A program made the translations under genes and the position numbers. A stretch of 49,798 nucleotides of DNA from Actinomycetota bacterium (GTDB taxonomy: Bacteria > Actinomycetota > Acidimicrobiia > Acidimicrobiales > Ilumatobacteraceae). The stretch is taken from contig SXKB01000091.1 of NCBI GenBank assembly GCA_005778215.1, positions 1 to 49,798 of the forward strand, given 5' to 3'. Shown in pieces: positions 42,685-49,798 of the stretch; the first letter of the stretch is position 1, and each line of letters opens with the position of its first letter. A model generated the notes under the pieces. It had not been told where the DNA came from. It did not search any database and worked only from the letters and a program-made list of their open reading frames with translations.

Positions 42685-42704
42685 CCTGATTCGAAAGGAC
42701 TCGC

Positions 42705-44357
42705 ATGCACCAGGAGCCCACGGCGCGTCGCCTCGTTGCGCCGGCCACCACCCATGGTCCGCTGGCCGGCCGTTCCCCCTGGCTGGTGCTCGCGGTGCTG
42801 TGCACCACCGTGTTCATCATCGTGGTCGACGGCACCATCGTGAACGTCGCCCTGCCCACCTTCGTACGCGAACTCGGCGCCACCACCAGCCAACTGCAGT
42901 GGATCGTCGACGCCTACGTGCTGGTGTTCGCCGGCCTGCTGATGGCCGCCGGCAGCATCGGCGACCGCTATGGCCGCAAGGGTGTGCTGCTCCTCGGTCT
43001 GGTCGTGTTCGGCCTCACCTCGCTGGGGGCAGCGTTCGCCAGTACGGCGGGCGAGCTCATCGCCTGGCGAGCCGTCATGGGCGTCGGCGGTGCACTCATC
43101 TTCCCGGCGACCCTGGCGCTGCTCGTCAACGTGTTCACCAACCCGAAGCAGCGCGCCGTCGCCATCGCGGTGTGGGCTGCCACCAGCGGCCTCGCCGTCG
43201 CGCTCGGACCGGTCACCGGCGGGCTGCTGCTGCGCCACTTCTGGTGGGGTTCGGTGTTCCTGGTGAACGTCCCGGTCATCCTGCTCGCGATGGTGATGAT
43301 CGCCTGGATCGTTCCCACCTCGCGCGACACGACCGTGCACCGCTTCGACCCGCTCGGCGTGCTGCTGTCCATCGCCGGCATCGGCCTGCTGGTCTGGGCG
43401 GTCATCGAAGGGCCGCACCACGGCTGGCTCAGCGTCGACAGCGCACTCGCGTTCGGTGTCGCTGGCGCGCTGCTCGCCACGTTCGTGTGGTGGGAGCGGC
43501 GCATCGACCATCCGATGCTCGACGTCGGCGTGTTCACCAACATGCGGTTCACGGCCGGCAGCCTCAGCGTCACGTTCGCGTTCTTCGCACTGTTCGGCTT
43601 CATCTTCATGGTCACGCAGTACTTCCAGTTCGTGCGCGGCTACGACACGCTCGAAGCCGGGTTGCGCACCGTGCCCTTCGCGCTCTTCACCGGCATCGCG
43701 GCGCCCCTGTCGGCGAAGCTCGCCGCCCACACCGGCACCAAGGCGGTGGTGGCCGCGGGCCTCGCCTCGATGGCGGTGGGCTTCGCGTGGACCACGCGCC
43801 TCGACGTCGACTCCTCGTACTGGCTCATCGTCGGGCAGATGCTGTTCATGGGCGGCGGACTGGGTTTGGTGAACGCGCCGGCCACCGAAGCGATCATGGG
43901 GTCACTTCCGCCCGAGAAGGCCGGCGTCGGTTCGGCCGTGAACGACACCGCTCGAGAACTCGGCGGCACGTTGGGCGTGGCCATCGTCGGCTCGCTGTTC
44001 GCCTCCATCTACGCCGGTCGTCTCGGCGAGTTGCTCACCGGCACGCCGGTGCCCGACGATGCGCTCGCCATCGCGAAGCAGTCGGTGGGCGCCGGTGCCG
44101 CCGTGGCGGTGGCCGCCGGCGAACAGTTCGGTCCGCAGGCGCAGGAACTGGTGCAGGGCGCCGTGAACCAGTCGTTCATGGAGGGCTTCCACGCCGGCTC
44201 GTGGGTGTCGTCCGGTGTCGTAGCGCTCGGTGCGGTGCTCGCCTGGCGCTTCCTGCCCAGTCGTGGGCATCACCACGGCACCGACGCGGCGAACGGTCCG
44301 ACGCTCGTGGCATCGGACCGTCCGGTCGTGGCGTCGGCGATGGAGGTCAGCGGGTGA
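42705..44357 (+). CDS. DHA2 family (EmrB/QacA-type) MFS drug efflux transporter, 14 helices
   Basis: A 550-residue membrane protein with about 14 helices. Motifs: VVDGTIVNVALPTFVRELGATTSQLQWIVDAYVL (DHA2 start), GSIGDRYGRKGVLLLG (motif A), VGGALIFPATLALLVNVF, and GLAVALGPVTGGLLL (motif C). It would expel hydrophobic compounds using the proton gradient; its substrate is unknown. The ATG at 42705 has GAAAGGA six bases upstream. It diverges from the tetR gene. It ends 11 bases into the convergent small secreted protein gene. Confidence 0.93.
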   Translation: MHQEPTARRLVAPATTHGPLAGRSPWLVLAVLCTTVFIIVVDGTIVNVALPTFVRELGATTSQLQWIVDAYVLVFAGLLMAAGSIGDRYGRKGVLLLGLVVFGLTSLGAAFASTAGELIAWRAVMGVGGALIFPATLALLVNVFTNPKQRAVAIAVWAATSGLAVALGPVTGGLLLRHFWWGSVFLVNVPVILLAMVMIAWIVPTSRDTTVHRFDPLGVLLSIAGIGLLVWAVIEGPHHGWLSVDSALAFGVAGALLATFVWWERRIDHPMLDVGVFTNMRFTAGSLSVTFAFFALFGFIFMVTQYFQFVRGYDTLEAGLRTVPFALFTGIAAPLSAKLAAHTGTKAVVAAGLASMAVGFAWTTRLDVDSSYWLIVGQMLFMGGGLGLVNAPATEAIMGSLPPEKAGVGSAVNDTARELGGTLGVAIVGSLFASIYAGRLGELLTGTPVPDDALAIAKQSVGAGAAVAVAAGEQFGPQAQELVQGAVNQSFMEGFHAGSWVSSGVVALGAVLAWRFLPSRGHHHGTDAANGPTLVASDRPVVASAMEVSG

Positions 44358-44697
44358 CGGTCTTGCCCACCAGTTGACGGTGCTGGATCGTCGCCTGTGC
44401 GATCACCTTCGAGGTGCCGTTGCGGCACTCCATCCGGGTCTGGGTGCCCGACGGCACCTGCACGTTGCAGTTCCAGCCGGTGTTGAGTGCCGTGCCGGTG
44501 ATGGTGACGACGTTGGCCGCACCGACCGTGACGGTGTAGCTGCCGGCGGCGCCGGCCGAGCAGACGCCGTTGGCGTCACACGGGGTGATCGACGTCGTGC
44601 CGTTGCCGCTCGCGGCAAAGACGCCGCTGGCGAGACCGGTGACGCCGATGATGCTGGCGGCGGCGATGAGGGCTGCGGTGAGCGGATTGCGCTGCAT
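44347..44697 (-). CDS. Small secreted protein
   Basis: A 116-residue protein. Signal peptide MQRNPLTAALIAAASIIGVTGLASGVFAAS, cleavage about residue 29. The mature ~87 residues contain cysteines (TPCDANGVCSAGAAGSYTVTV, WNCNVQV, RMECRNGTS) and look like a small beta domain. I do not recognise a family. Start at 44697 has GAGGTGG upstream. The 3' end overlaps the exporter by 11 bases on the other strand. A perfect inverted repeat lies 23 bases upstream. Confidence 0.75.
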   Translation of the reverse strand: MQRNPLTAALIAAASIIGVTGLASGVFAASGNGTTSITPCDANGVCSAGAAGSYTVTVGAANVVTITGTALNTGWNCNVQVPSGTQTRMECRNGTSKVIAQATIQHRQLVGKTVTR

Positions 44698-44719
44698 GAT
44701 GTTCCACCTCTGGTGTCGT

Positions 44720-44738
44720 GATCACCGGAGCGGTGATC
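44720..44738. promoter_or_regulatory. Perfect inverted repeat upstream of the small secreted protein gene
   Basis: GATCACCG-GAG-CGGTGATC is an exact 8-bp inverted repeat with 3-base centre, 23 bases before the ATG of the secreted protein on the minus strand. A dimeric repressor or activator site is plausible. The rest of the 316-base gap (44698-45013) shows no convincing gene. An 81-codon plus-strand ORF (44800-45045) has no recognisable features and runs into etfB. Confidence 0.5.
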
Positions 44739-45013
44739 GATCTCGGGACCGAACAGGTTCGGCGAGATCAACGTACGAACGGCTCCGGCGCGGCCACCAG
44801 TGGACGATGGGGCTAGCACTCCTGCCGTTCCTGACGCCCGACTCGGAGGCGGCGCGTCCGCCGGTCTCGGCCCGATGGTCGTGCGCGACGAACCCTCGGT
44901 GAACGCTGGGTGGCGCGACCCCGTGCTGACGATGAACCGATGGCCGACCGGCGTGGGTGAGTGGGCTGTGCGCACCGGGTGGTACTACGACCAGGTCGGT
45001 GCGTGGCGCCGCG

Positions 45014-45811
45014 TCAGCCGTGAGGGAGGTAGCCCCAGTCGGTGAGCACCTGCACGATGCGAGCCGCCGCGTCGGCGGGTTCGAGGGTGACCATCTCCCC
45101 ACGCGCGGCTGATGCCGCTGCCGCGTCGGTGAGCAGCCGCAGCCGGTCGAGCGGCGAGTCGCCCGCCGGTGCCGGCAGTTCGCGGGCACGGGGCCGGTAG
45201 GGCCGCACCATGAACTCGGCTCGGTGGATGGGGGTGGTGGCAGGCACCACCTCGATCACCGTGTCCGCTGCGGTGCGCAGTGACTGCAGGCCGGCGCGAC
45301 GCAGACGGGCCGTCGCACCCTCCACCGACACCACGGCGGGCGAGCGCACGCCGAGCAGTTCGCGGCGGCCGCCGTCGAGACGACGCGTGGCGCGTACGCC
45401 ATCGGCCTCGAGATCGACGTGGATGACACCGAGCGCCTGCTCGGCCCCGAGGTGCGCGGCGATGAAGGCCGGCACGCTGCCGGCACCACGGTCGAGCGAG
45501 TAGTCGCCACACCACACCCACTCGGCGTCGGCGATGTGATCGGCGATCGCGGTGGCCACGTCGGTACCGGCGGCGGTGGTGGGCGCTTCGATGCGGATGG
45601 CACGCGTCGCGCCGCACGCCAGTGCGTCGCGCAACACCTTGTCGGCACCCGACGGGCCGACCGTGATGGCAGTGACGCCGGTGCCGAGCAGCGCGGCCTG
45701 CCGCAGCGCGAACTCCAACGCCGACTGGTCGGCGGGCGACATGCCGGCGAAACGTTCGTCGTGCGGCTCGCCGGGATGGCTCACCCACTTCAGACAGGCG
45801 ACGATGCTCAT
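45014..45811 (-). CDS. etfB: Electron transfer flavoprotein beta subunit (FixA/EtfB), divergent
   Basis: A 265-residue protein. The start MSIVACLKWVSHPG and the block YSLDRGAGSVPAFIAAHLGAEQALGVIHVDL resemble EtfB, as does VRSPAVVSVEG. The typical EtfB end segment (PRY...KK) is altered, and the C-terminal 60 residues (PYRPRARELPAPAGDSPLDRLRLL) are distinct. It should bind AMP (or FAD if bifurcating) and pair with EtfA. It is the last gene of etfA-fixC-fixX-etfB, 7 bases after fixX. Such divergent ETFs occur in actinobacteria with mycofactocin; I recall a database family named accordingly, which needs checking. Confidence 0.85.
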   Translation of the reverse strand: MSIVACLKWVSHPGEPHDERFAGMSPADQSALEFALRQAALLGTGVTAITVGPSGADKVLRDALACGATRAIRIEAPTTAAGTDVATAIADHIADAEWVWCGDYSLDRGAGSVPAFIAAHLGAEQALGVIHVDLEADGVRATRRLDGGRRELLGVRSPAVVSVEGATARLRRAGLQSLRTAADTVIEVVPATTPIHRAEFMVRPYRPRARELPAPAGDSPLDRLRLLTDAAAASAARGEMVTLEPADAAARIVQVLTDWGYLPHG

Positions 45812-45818
45812 GCGTGCC

Positions 45819-46109
45819 TCACGTGCGCCGGAAGACGACGCCGTGGCCGCCCTCGGGGTAGTGCCAGCTGATCGCGCCCTCGCGGTTGCACACGATGTAG
45901 CAGGTGCCGCACTCGAAGCACTGCTCGTAGTTGAACACGATGCCGCCGTCGCTGGTGGGCACGAACAGGTTGGCCGGGCAGGCGATGACGCACTCGCGCG
46001 TGCTGCAGTCGGCACACACCTTGCCGTCCACCACGATGTGGGCCTGGTGGTGCACACGGAACTCTGCGGTGTCCATGCGTTCCTGGAACGAGATGATGTG
46101 ATCGTTCAT
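45819..46109 (-). CDS. fixX: FixX-like 4Fe-4S ferredoxin
   Basis: A 96-residue ferredoxin. Two cysteine clusters: CADCSTRECVIACPANLF and CFECGTCYIVCN. FixX/ETF-QO types carry one [4Fe-4S] that passes electrons from flavin to quinone with FixC. MDTAEFRVHHQAHIVVDG is the N-terminal strand. It overlaps the fixC stop (ATGA). It completes the FixC partner and, with EtfA/EtfB, gives a full route from a dehydrogenase to the membrane quinone pool. Confidence 0.92.
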   Translation of the reverse strand: MNDHIISFQERMDTAEFRVHHQAHIVVDGKVCADCSTRECVIACPANLFVPTSDGGIVFNYEQCFECGTCYIVCNREGAISWHYPEGGHGVVFRRT

Positions 46110-47413
46110 CCGAAGCTCCTGAAGCCGGTCCAGCCGTCGCGCAACAGGTCGCGGCGTCGCACGCCGGCCTTCCTGCGTTCCTGATCGAGAATGCGTCGTA
46201 CGCCCGGCTTGGGGTTCGGGTTGTCGACGTGGAACATCCGCTCGACCACGTTCGCCACCATGGTGGGATAGAGGTGCTGCACTCGGTCGCTCAGCACCAA
46301 CTCGGGTGCACGACGCAGCTTGCGGTGGTCCTTCAACACGAACGTGTCGCTGAGGCGGCGCTGATAGCCGGCCAATCCGGTGGCGCTGGTGTCGCCCTTC
46401 TGCACCGCTTCCACCGCGGCCTCGGCGGCGTACATGCCACTGGCCATCGCGAAGTTCACACCTTCCAGCCAGATGCCGGCTGCCAGGCACAGCGCAGCGG
46501 CGTCGCCGGCCACCAGCATCCCGGGCATGGTCATCTTCGGCATCATCGTGAGACCGGCCTCGGGGATGAGGTGCGCGCTGTACTCCTTCAGCTCCGCACC
46601 CTGCACCAGCGGGGCGATGGCCGGGTGCTGCTTCAGCCCAGCGATGATCTGCTCGGGCCGCTGCTGCTGTGCCGCCAGCTTCGGCAGCTTCAGCACCACG
46701 CCCACGGCCAACGTGTCGAGCCCCGTGTACAGGAACCCGCCACCGTTCACCTTGCCGGTGCCACCGAGGATCTCGATGTCGACGCCGTGGCGCTCGCGCA
46801 CGGCGAAGCGTTCGTCGATCACTTCCTTCGGCAGGGCCAGCGTCTCCTTCACACCGAGCGTGAAGTGCTTCGCGTCGGTGTGCTCGTAGAGGCCGGCCTC
46901 CTTGGCGAGGAAGCTGTTCACGCCATCGCAGGCGATGACGACGCGCGCAGTGAGATCGCCGTCGGGGCGGTCGGTGCGTACGCCGGTGACGGCACCGCCG
47001 GCATCGCGCAGCAACCCCACCACGGTGGTGTCGGTGAGCAGTTGAGCGCCGGCGGCCTCCGCGTGCGATGCCAGCCAGTGGTCCCAGTCGGGGCGGAACG
47101 CAGTGGCGCCGTTGTACGGCGGCTGCCCCCATGCCTCGCTGCGGAAGTCGACCGTGAGCGCCTGTGTGTCGGTGAGCAGCATCGTGCTGCGGCGCGTGAC
47201 CCACCGCTGGATCGGCGCTTCCTCCCACCAGTTCGGGATGAGGCCGTCGAGGATGCGCGGGTACACCACGCCGCCGTACATGTTCTTGCTGCCGGGGAAC
47301 GGACCGCGCTCGAGCAGCACCACGCTGAGACCGGCACGCGCCGCGACGATGGCCGCGCACGAACCGGCCGGGCCCGCGCCCACCACGACGACGTCGACGT
47401 CGGGTGTGCTCAT
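46106..47413 (-). CDS. fixC: FixC-type FAD-dependent oxidoreductase (ETF-quinone oxidoreductase-like)
   Basis: A 435-residue flavoprotein. The FAD motif VVVVGAGPAGSCAAIVAARAG begins at residue 8; GPFPGSKNMYGGVVYP, VVIACDGVNSFLAKEAGL, VAGDAAALCLAAGIWLEGVNFAM and TFVLKDHRKL are FixC hallmarks. With FixX and the ETF subunits it accepts electrons from a flavoprotein dehydrogenase and reduces quinone. It overlaps etfA by four bases (ATGA). Confidence 0.93.
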   Translation of the reverse strand: MSTPDVDVVVVGAGPAGSCAAIVAARAGLSVVLLERGPFPGSKNMYGGVVYPRILDGLIPNWWEEAPIQRWVTRRSTMLLTDTQALTVDFRSEAWGQPPYNGATAFRPDWDHWLASHAEAAGAQLLTDTTVVGLLRDAGGAVTGVRTDRPDGDLTARVVIACDGVNSFLAKEAGLYEHTDAKHFTLGVKETLALPKEVIDERFAVRERHGVDIEILGGTGKVNGGGFLYTGLDTLAVGVVLKLPKLAAQQQRPEQIIAGLKQHPAIAPLVQGAELKEYSAHLIPEAGLTMMPKMTMPGMLVAGDAAALCLAAGIWLEGVNFAMASGMYAAEAAVEAVQKGDTSATGLAGYQRRLSDTFVLKDHRKLRRAPELVLSDRVQHLYPTMVANVVERMFHVDNPNPKPGVRRILDQERRKAGVRRRDLLRDGWTGFRSFG

Positions 47414-48366
47414 GCCATCCCCGGGTCGGTGGTGGTGGTGTTCCCGCCGAGCAGTCGCACCAGATGGTCGAGCGTCTCGTTCGCATCGGCCACGATGGCC
47501 AGGTCGGCCAACTGCATCATCGGGCAGTGGCCGTCGACGTTCACGCTCACGATGTGGGCGGGGTCGCCCAGGCCGCTGGTGTGCTGAACAGCACCGCTCA
47601 CGCCGAACGCCAGGTACAGGTCTGGATCGACCACCACGCCGGTGGTGCCGATCTGCCGCTCGTGGGGCACCCAGCCGCGATCGGTGATGACACGGGTGGC
47701 TCCCATGCTGGCGCCGATGGCCGCGCCGATCTGCACGAGTTGCTCCATGCGTGCCGGACCGTCGAGGCCGGCGCCGCCACCGACGATGCGTGGCGCCTCG
47801 GCCAGGTCGATGGTGGCCGGGTCGGGCGGCAGCACGGCCAGCACCGTCGCGTCGCGGTGCTCCTGCCGCGGCAGGTGCGTGGGTGTCGCATCGGTGATCT
47901 CGGGGGCCGCGGCATCGGCGCGCACGGCGACACCGCGCACGCCCGGCTGCAAGGTGGCCACGAAGTCGGGTCCCGGGTGCGTCTGATGGATCTCGGTGCC
48001 GCCGCGGCGGGTGAGTTCGACACGATCGGTGGTGATGCTCAGCGCGCCGGCGTACAGCGGGCGGTGCAGCAACGCCGCAATGCGCGGTGCCAGGTCGCGC
48101 CCGTCGGGCGAGCCCGGCAGCACCACGGCCGGCTCGTGCTGCAGCAAGGGCGCGAGCACCGCCGCCCACGCACCTGGCTGGAAGGTGGGCATCTCGACGA
48201 TCGTGACGTGATGGGCGACGCCGCTGAGGTCGGCGGCTGCGGCCGCCGTGCCCGAGCCGATGAGCACGGCGCGGCCACCGCACTCGGCCACGGTCTCGTC
48301 GCCGCCCGACGGGAGTTGCCCGTCGCGCACGGCCACCACCGCGATCATCGGCCCCACAGCAGTCAT
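47410..48366 (-). CDS. etfA: Electron transfer flavoprotein alpha subunit (FixB/EtfA)
   Basis: A 318-residue protein. The C-terminal FAD-binding half is clear: APRIVGGGAGLDGPARMEQL, TRVITDRGWVPHERQIGTTGVVVDPDLYLAFGVSGAVQHTSGL, IVSVNVDGHCPMMQLADLAIVAD. The N-terminal half is more divergent (IAVVAVRDGQLPSGGDETVAEC). It binds FAD and pairs with EtfB as electron carrier. It is the first gene of the module. The sequence upstream of its start is the 374-base gap with 40-bp repeats. Confidence 0.9.
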   Translation of the reverse strand: MTAVGPMIAVVAVRDGQLPSGGDETVAECGGRAVLIGSGTAAAAADLSGVAHHVTIVEMPTFQPGAWAAVLAPLLQHEPAVVLPGSPDGRDLAPRIAALLHRPLYAGALSITTDRVELTRRGGTEIHQTHPGPDFVATLQPGVRGVAVRADAAAPEITDATPTHLPRQEHRDATVLAVLPPDPATIDLAEAPRIVGGGAGLDGPARMEQLVQIGAAIGASMGATRVITDRGWVPHERQIGTTGVVVDPDLYLAFGVSGAVQHTSGLGDPAHIVSVNVDGHCPMMQLADLAIVADANETLDHLVRLLGGNTTTTDPGMA

Positions 48367-48442
48367 CGGTTGCAGATTAGGTGGTCACCTCCCATCGCGC
48401 CCCAGCCACCGCCGCACTTCCCCCGTCGCGCCCGAGCCGGTC

Positions 48443-48602
48443 GGGTCCGTTTCCCGTCACTCCTGACGGGTTTCCCACCCATGGGTCCGTTCCGCGTCAC
48501 TTTCGACGGGTTTCGCACCCATGGGCGCGATGCCTCCCGGATGCGGGTCACCCCACACCCATGGGCGCGATTCCTCCCACGATCGGGTCGCTGCGCGCGT
48601 GG
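48443..48602. repeat. Tandem 40-bp repeats with hairpin cores and an ACCCATGGG boundary
   Basis: Three full units of exactly 40 bases (48443-48482, 48483-48522, 48523-48562) and a decayed fourth start at 48563. Each full unit ends in ACCCAT and the next begins GGG, so ACCCATGGG recurs every 40 bases (with GGGTCCGTT in units 1-2 and GGGCGCGAT in units 3-4). Unit 1 has a perfect CCCGTCA-CTCC-TGACGGG hairpin; units 2 to 4 keep weaker ones (CGTC...GACG, CCCG-GATG-CGGG). It lies in the gap 48367-48740 between divergent etfA and the lipoprotein gene. No other feature is seen in that gap. Confidence 0.85.
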
Positions 48603-48740
48603 GCGGCCACGCCGTGTGACCGATGTCCGCTGGACGAATCGGCCGCCGAGGAGGACGATTTTGCCGAATTGCCTGGCCCGATGTGCCCAGTGTGGGCGAC
48701 GACGCGTCGGGTCGGCGTGTCGACCTCACGGAGGCGATGC

Positions 48741-49508
48741 ATGCTGCGACACACCCTGGTCACATCCCTGTGCGCGGCCGCGCTGCTGGCGGCTTGCTCG
48801 AACGGAGGGATGACCGAACCTTCCACCATTGCGCCCACCGTCGCCACGGTGGCGGTGCCCACCACGACCATGGCGGTCGTCACGAGCACCTCGACCACCT
48901 CGACCACCGCGGTACCGGCCGGCACGACGTCACCGCCCTCGACCGAGGTGCCGACGGTGACGCTGTCGCCCGACGGGCCGTGGACTCGCGTCGACTCGGC
49001 CCCCGGCATCACCACCGCCGGCCTGGTGTACGAACTGATGCCGAAGCTGTGGGTGTACCTGCCCACCGAGATCGATCTCGAACACGGCATCACCTGGACC
49101 TTCAACGAGACCGACCGCCCAGTCATCGAGGCCTACCTCCAGGCGCAACGCACGTACTTCGAGGCGGGCACCACCGGCGTCCTCGACGACGACGTGTGGA
49201 ATCAGTTCTACGACTCTGCCGACCGAGCCGATGACCTTATGAAAGTGCGTCTCGCGCGCGGCGAGCACATCGAGATGGAGTCAGGCGTGGTACTTCGGCC
49301 GACAGTGCTGGGCGAGGACCGTTCGGACATGACGGCCATTGTCTTCGACTGCACACTTGACGGAAGCATCTATCTCACGGTCGGGGGCGACCTTGCCGAC
49401 GGATCAGTTTGGGGTGTTGTCGAAACGGGTCGTGGATTCCGGCTGGTGCGGCAGGACGACCGATGGCTAGTGGTTCGGACCGGAACGCAGCCGGAGGCTT
49501 GCCTGTGA
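48741..49508 (+). CDS. Lipoprotein of unknown function, NTF2-like region
   Basis: A 255-residue lipoprotein. Signal and lipobox MLRHTLVTSLCAAALLAACSN (Cys about 19) precede a Thr/Ser/Pro-rich linker to about residue 80. A folded domain follows (VIEAYLQAQRTYFEAGTTGVLDDDVWNQFYDSADRADDLM, SGVVLRPTVLGEDRSDMTAIVFDC, FRLVRQDDRWLVVRTG) that resembles NTF2-like domains of actinobacterial lipoproteins; tentative. The ATG at 48741 has GGAGG six bases upstream. The ORF-track start at 48381 runs through the 40-bp repeats and is rejected. Its 3' half has lower GC (TATGAAAGTGCG..., GACCTTATG) than neighbours. It overlaps the next gene by four bases (GTGA). Confidence 0.82.
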   Translation: MLRHTLVTSLCAAALLAACSNGGMTEPSTIAPTVATVAVPTTTMAVVTSTSTTSTTAVPAGTTSPPSTEVPTVTLSPDGPWTRVDSAPGITTAGLVYELMPKLWVYLPTEIDLEHGITWTFNETDRPVIEAYLQAQRTYFEAGTTGVLDDDVWNQFYDSADRADDLMKVRLARGEHIEMESGVVLRPTVLGEDRSDMTAIVFDCTLDGSIYLTVGGDLADGSVWGVVETGRGFRLVRQDDRWLVVRTGTQPEACL

Positions 49509-49798
49509 GGTGGCATGTCCTTCTGGCGGCTTGGGCGCTTCCGCTGCTGAGTGCTGGCGGAGGATCCACCGAACCGCTGCCGCCGGTGTCGGTCGCGGGG
49601 GTGCGGGTGGTGGATCTGCGCGACACGAACGGGGGGTTGCAGCGGTACACCTCCATTCCCACCACGTCGGTGTTCCATCGCCACGGCGGCAGCGGGTCGT
49701 CGTGCACGTTCACCTCGCCGCTCGGTGGCACCACCTCCGACGGCCAGCGCTACGCGGGCGGCCAGCTGGTGCAGAGCCGGCGGTGGCTGTTCATCGAG
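49505..49798 (+). CDS. Exported protein of unknown function, N-terminal fragment (cut by window edge)
   Basis: 98 codons from a GTG overlapping the lipoprotein stop: RWHVLLAAWALPLLSAGGGSTEP suggests a signal sequence. VSVAGVRVVDLRDTNGGLQRY and SSCTFTSPLGGTTSDGQRYAGGQL follow. I do not recognise the family. The GTGA overlap makes it cotranscribed with the lipoprotein. The frame stays open to the window end. Confidence 0.65.
   Translation, partial: MRWHVLLAAWALPLLSAGGGSTEPLPPVSVAGVRVVDLRDTNGGLQRYTSIPTTSVFHRHGGSGSSCTFTSPLGGTTSDGQRYAGGQLVQSRRWLFIE

Noticed and set aside
44800-45045. 81-codon plus-strand ORF in the 316-base gap
   Set aside because: No recognisable domain or ribosome-binding site, and it overlaps the 3' end of etfB.
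48443-48602. CRISPR array
   Set aside because: Units are directly adjacent (40-base period), diverged, and not separated by unique spacers; no cas genes nearby.
48381-48740. 5' extension of the lipoprotein ORF through the 40-bp repeats
   Set aside because: It has no protein-like features and would bury the lipoprotein signal; GGAGG before the ATG at 48741 supports the short form.
1-49798. tRNA, rRNA, insertion-sequence or phage features
   Set aside because: None was seen on reading: no CCA-type cloverleaf blocks, transposase motifs or long terminal inverted repeats stood out. A tRNAscan or IS search would be needed to exclude them fully.

Overview
The window is about 50 kb of high-GC, densely packed bacterial chromosome. 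Genes often overlap by 4 bases (ATGA or GTGA), and GTG starts are common. Mycothione reductase, mycofactocin genes, an MprAB-like two-component pair, a SigK/RskA-type pair and abundant acyl-CoA/ETF chemistry point to an actinomycete. Domain fusions and Thr/Ser-rich secreted proteins fit the class Acidimicrobiia (Ilumatobacter relatives), but this taxonomic guess is inference. I see no phage, insertion sequence, CRISPR array, rRNA or tRNA gene. This looks like core or soft-core chromosome with some lineage-specific modules.

Layout. 1-1.0 kb: end of a riboflavin operon (ribE, start of ribB) behind a clear FMN riboswitch. 1.0-4.2 kb: EVE-domain protein and glycogen genes glgA and glgC (divergent). 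4.2-8.2 kb: ECF sigma factor with RskA-type anti-sigma, acyl-CoA dehydrogenase, small membrane protein. 8.2-11 kb: cysteine-rich protein with superoxide dismutase, then mycothione reductase. 11-14 kb: secreted His/Gly-rich protein, strong hairpin, response regulator and sensor kinase. 14-20 kb: carotenoid oxygenase, GH3 beta-glucosidase, a large secreted M15-type peptidase with three C-terminal repeats. 20-23.3 kb: SRPBCC protein, a BrkB/YihY-VOC fusion, a LytR_C lipoprotein, a GNAT protein.

23.3-30.1 kb holds the most unusual locus: a branched-chain-amino-acid-type (Liv/HAAT) ABC importer compressed into three genes. The first encodes a LivH-LivM fusion. The second encodes a 971-residue fusion of an MFS transporter domain with LivF-like and LivG-like ATPases. 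The third encodes a membrane-anchored substrate-binding protein. 30.1-36 kb: ung, a Ser/Asp-repeat protein, a second ECF sigma/anti-sigma-like pair, a 2OG-Fe(II) oxygenase, a ROK kinase and a zinc metallopeptidase. 36-38.4 kb: DUF418-type membrane protein, alanine-racemase-like protein and DUF4395 protein.

38.4-48.4 kb is redox-cofactor territory. A four-gene overlapping operon (TetR regulator, membrane-anchored PQQ-type beta-propeller, mftE, mftF) carries the late mycofactocin genes without mftA-D. A divergent DHA2 drug exporter and a small secreted protein follow, then an etfA-fixC-fixX-etfB module that could pass electrons from a dehydrogenase pool to quinone. Upstream of etfA lies a short array of 40-bp repeats with hairpin cores. 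The window ends with a lipoprotein and the start of another exported protein.
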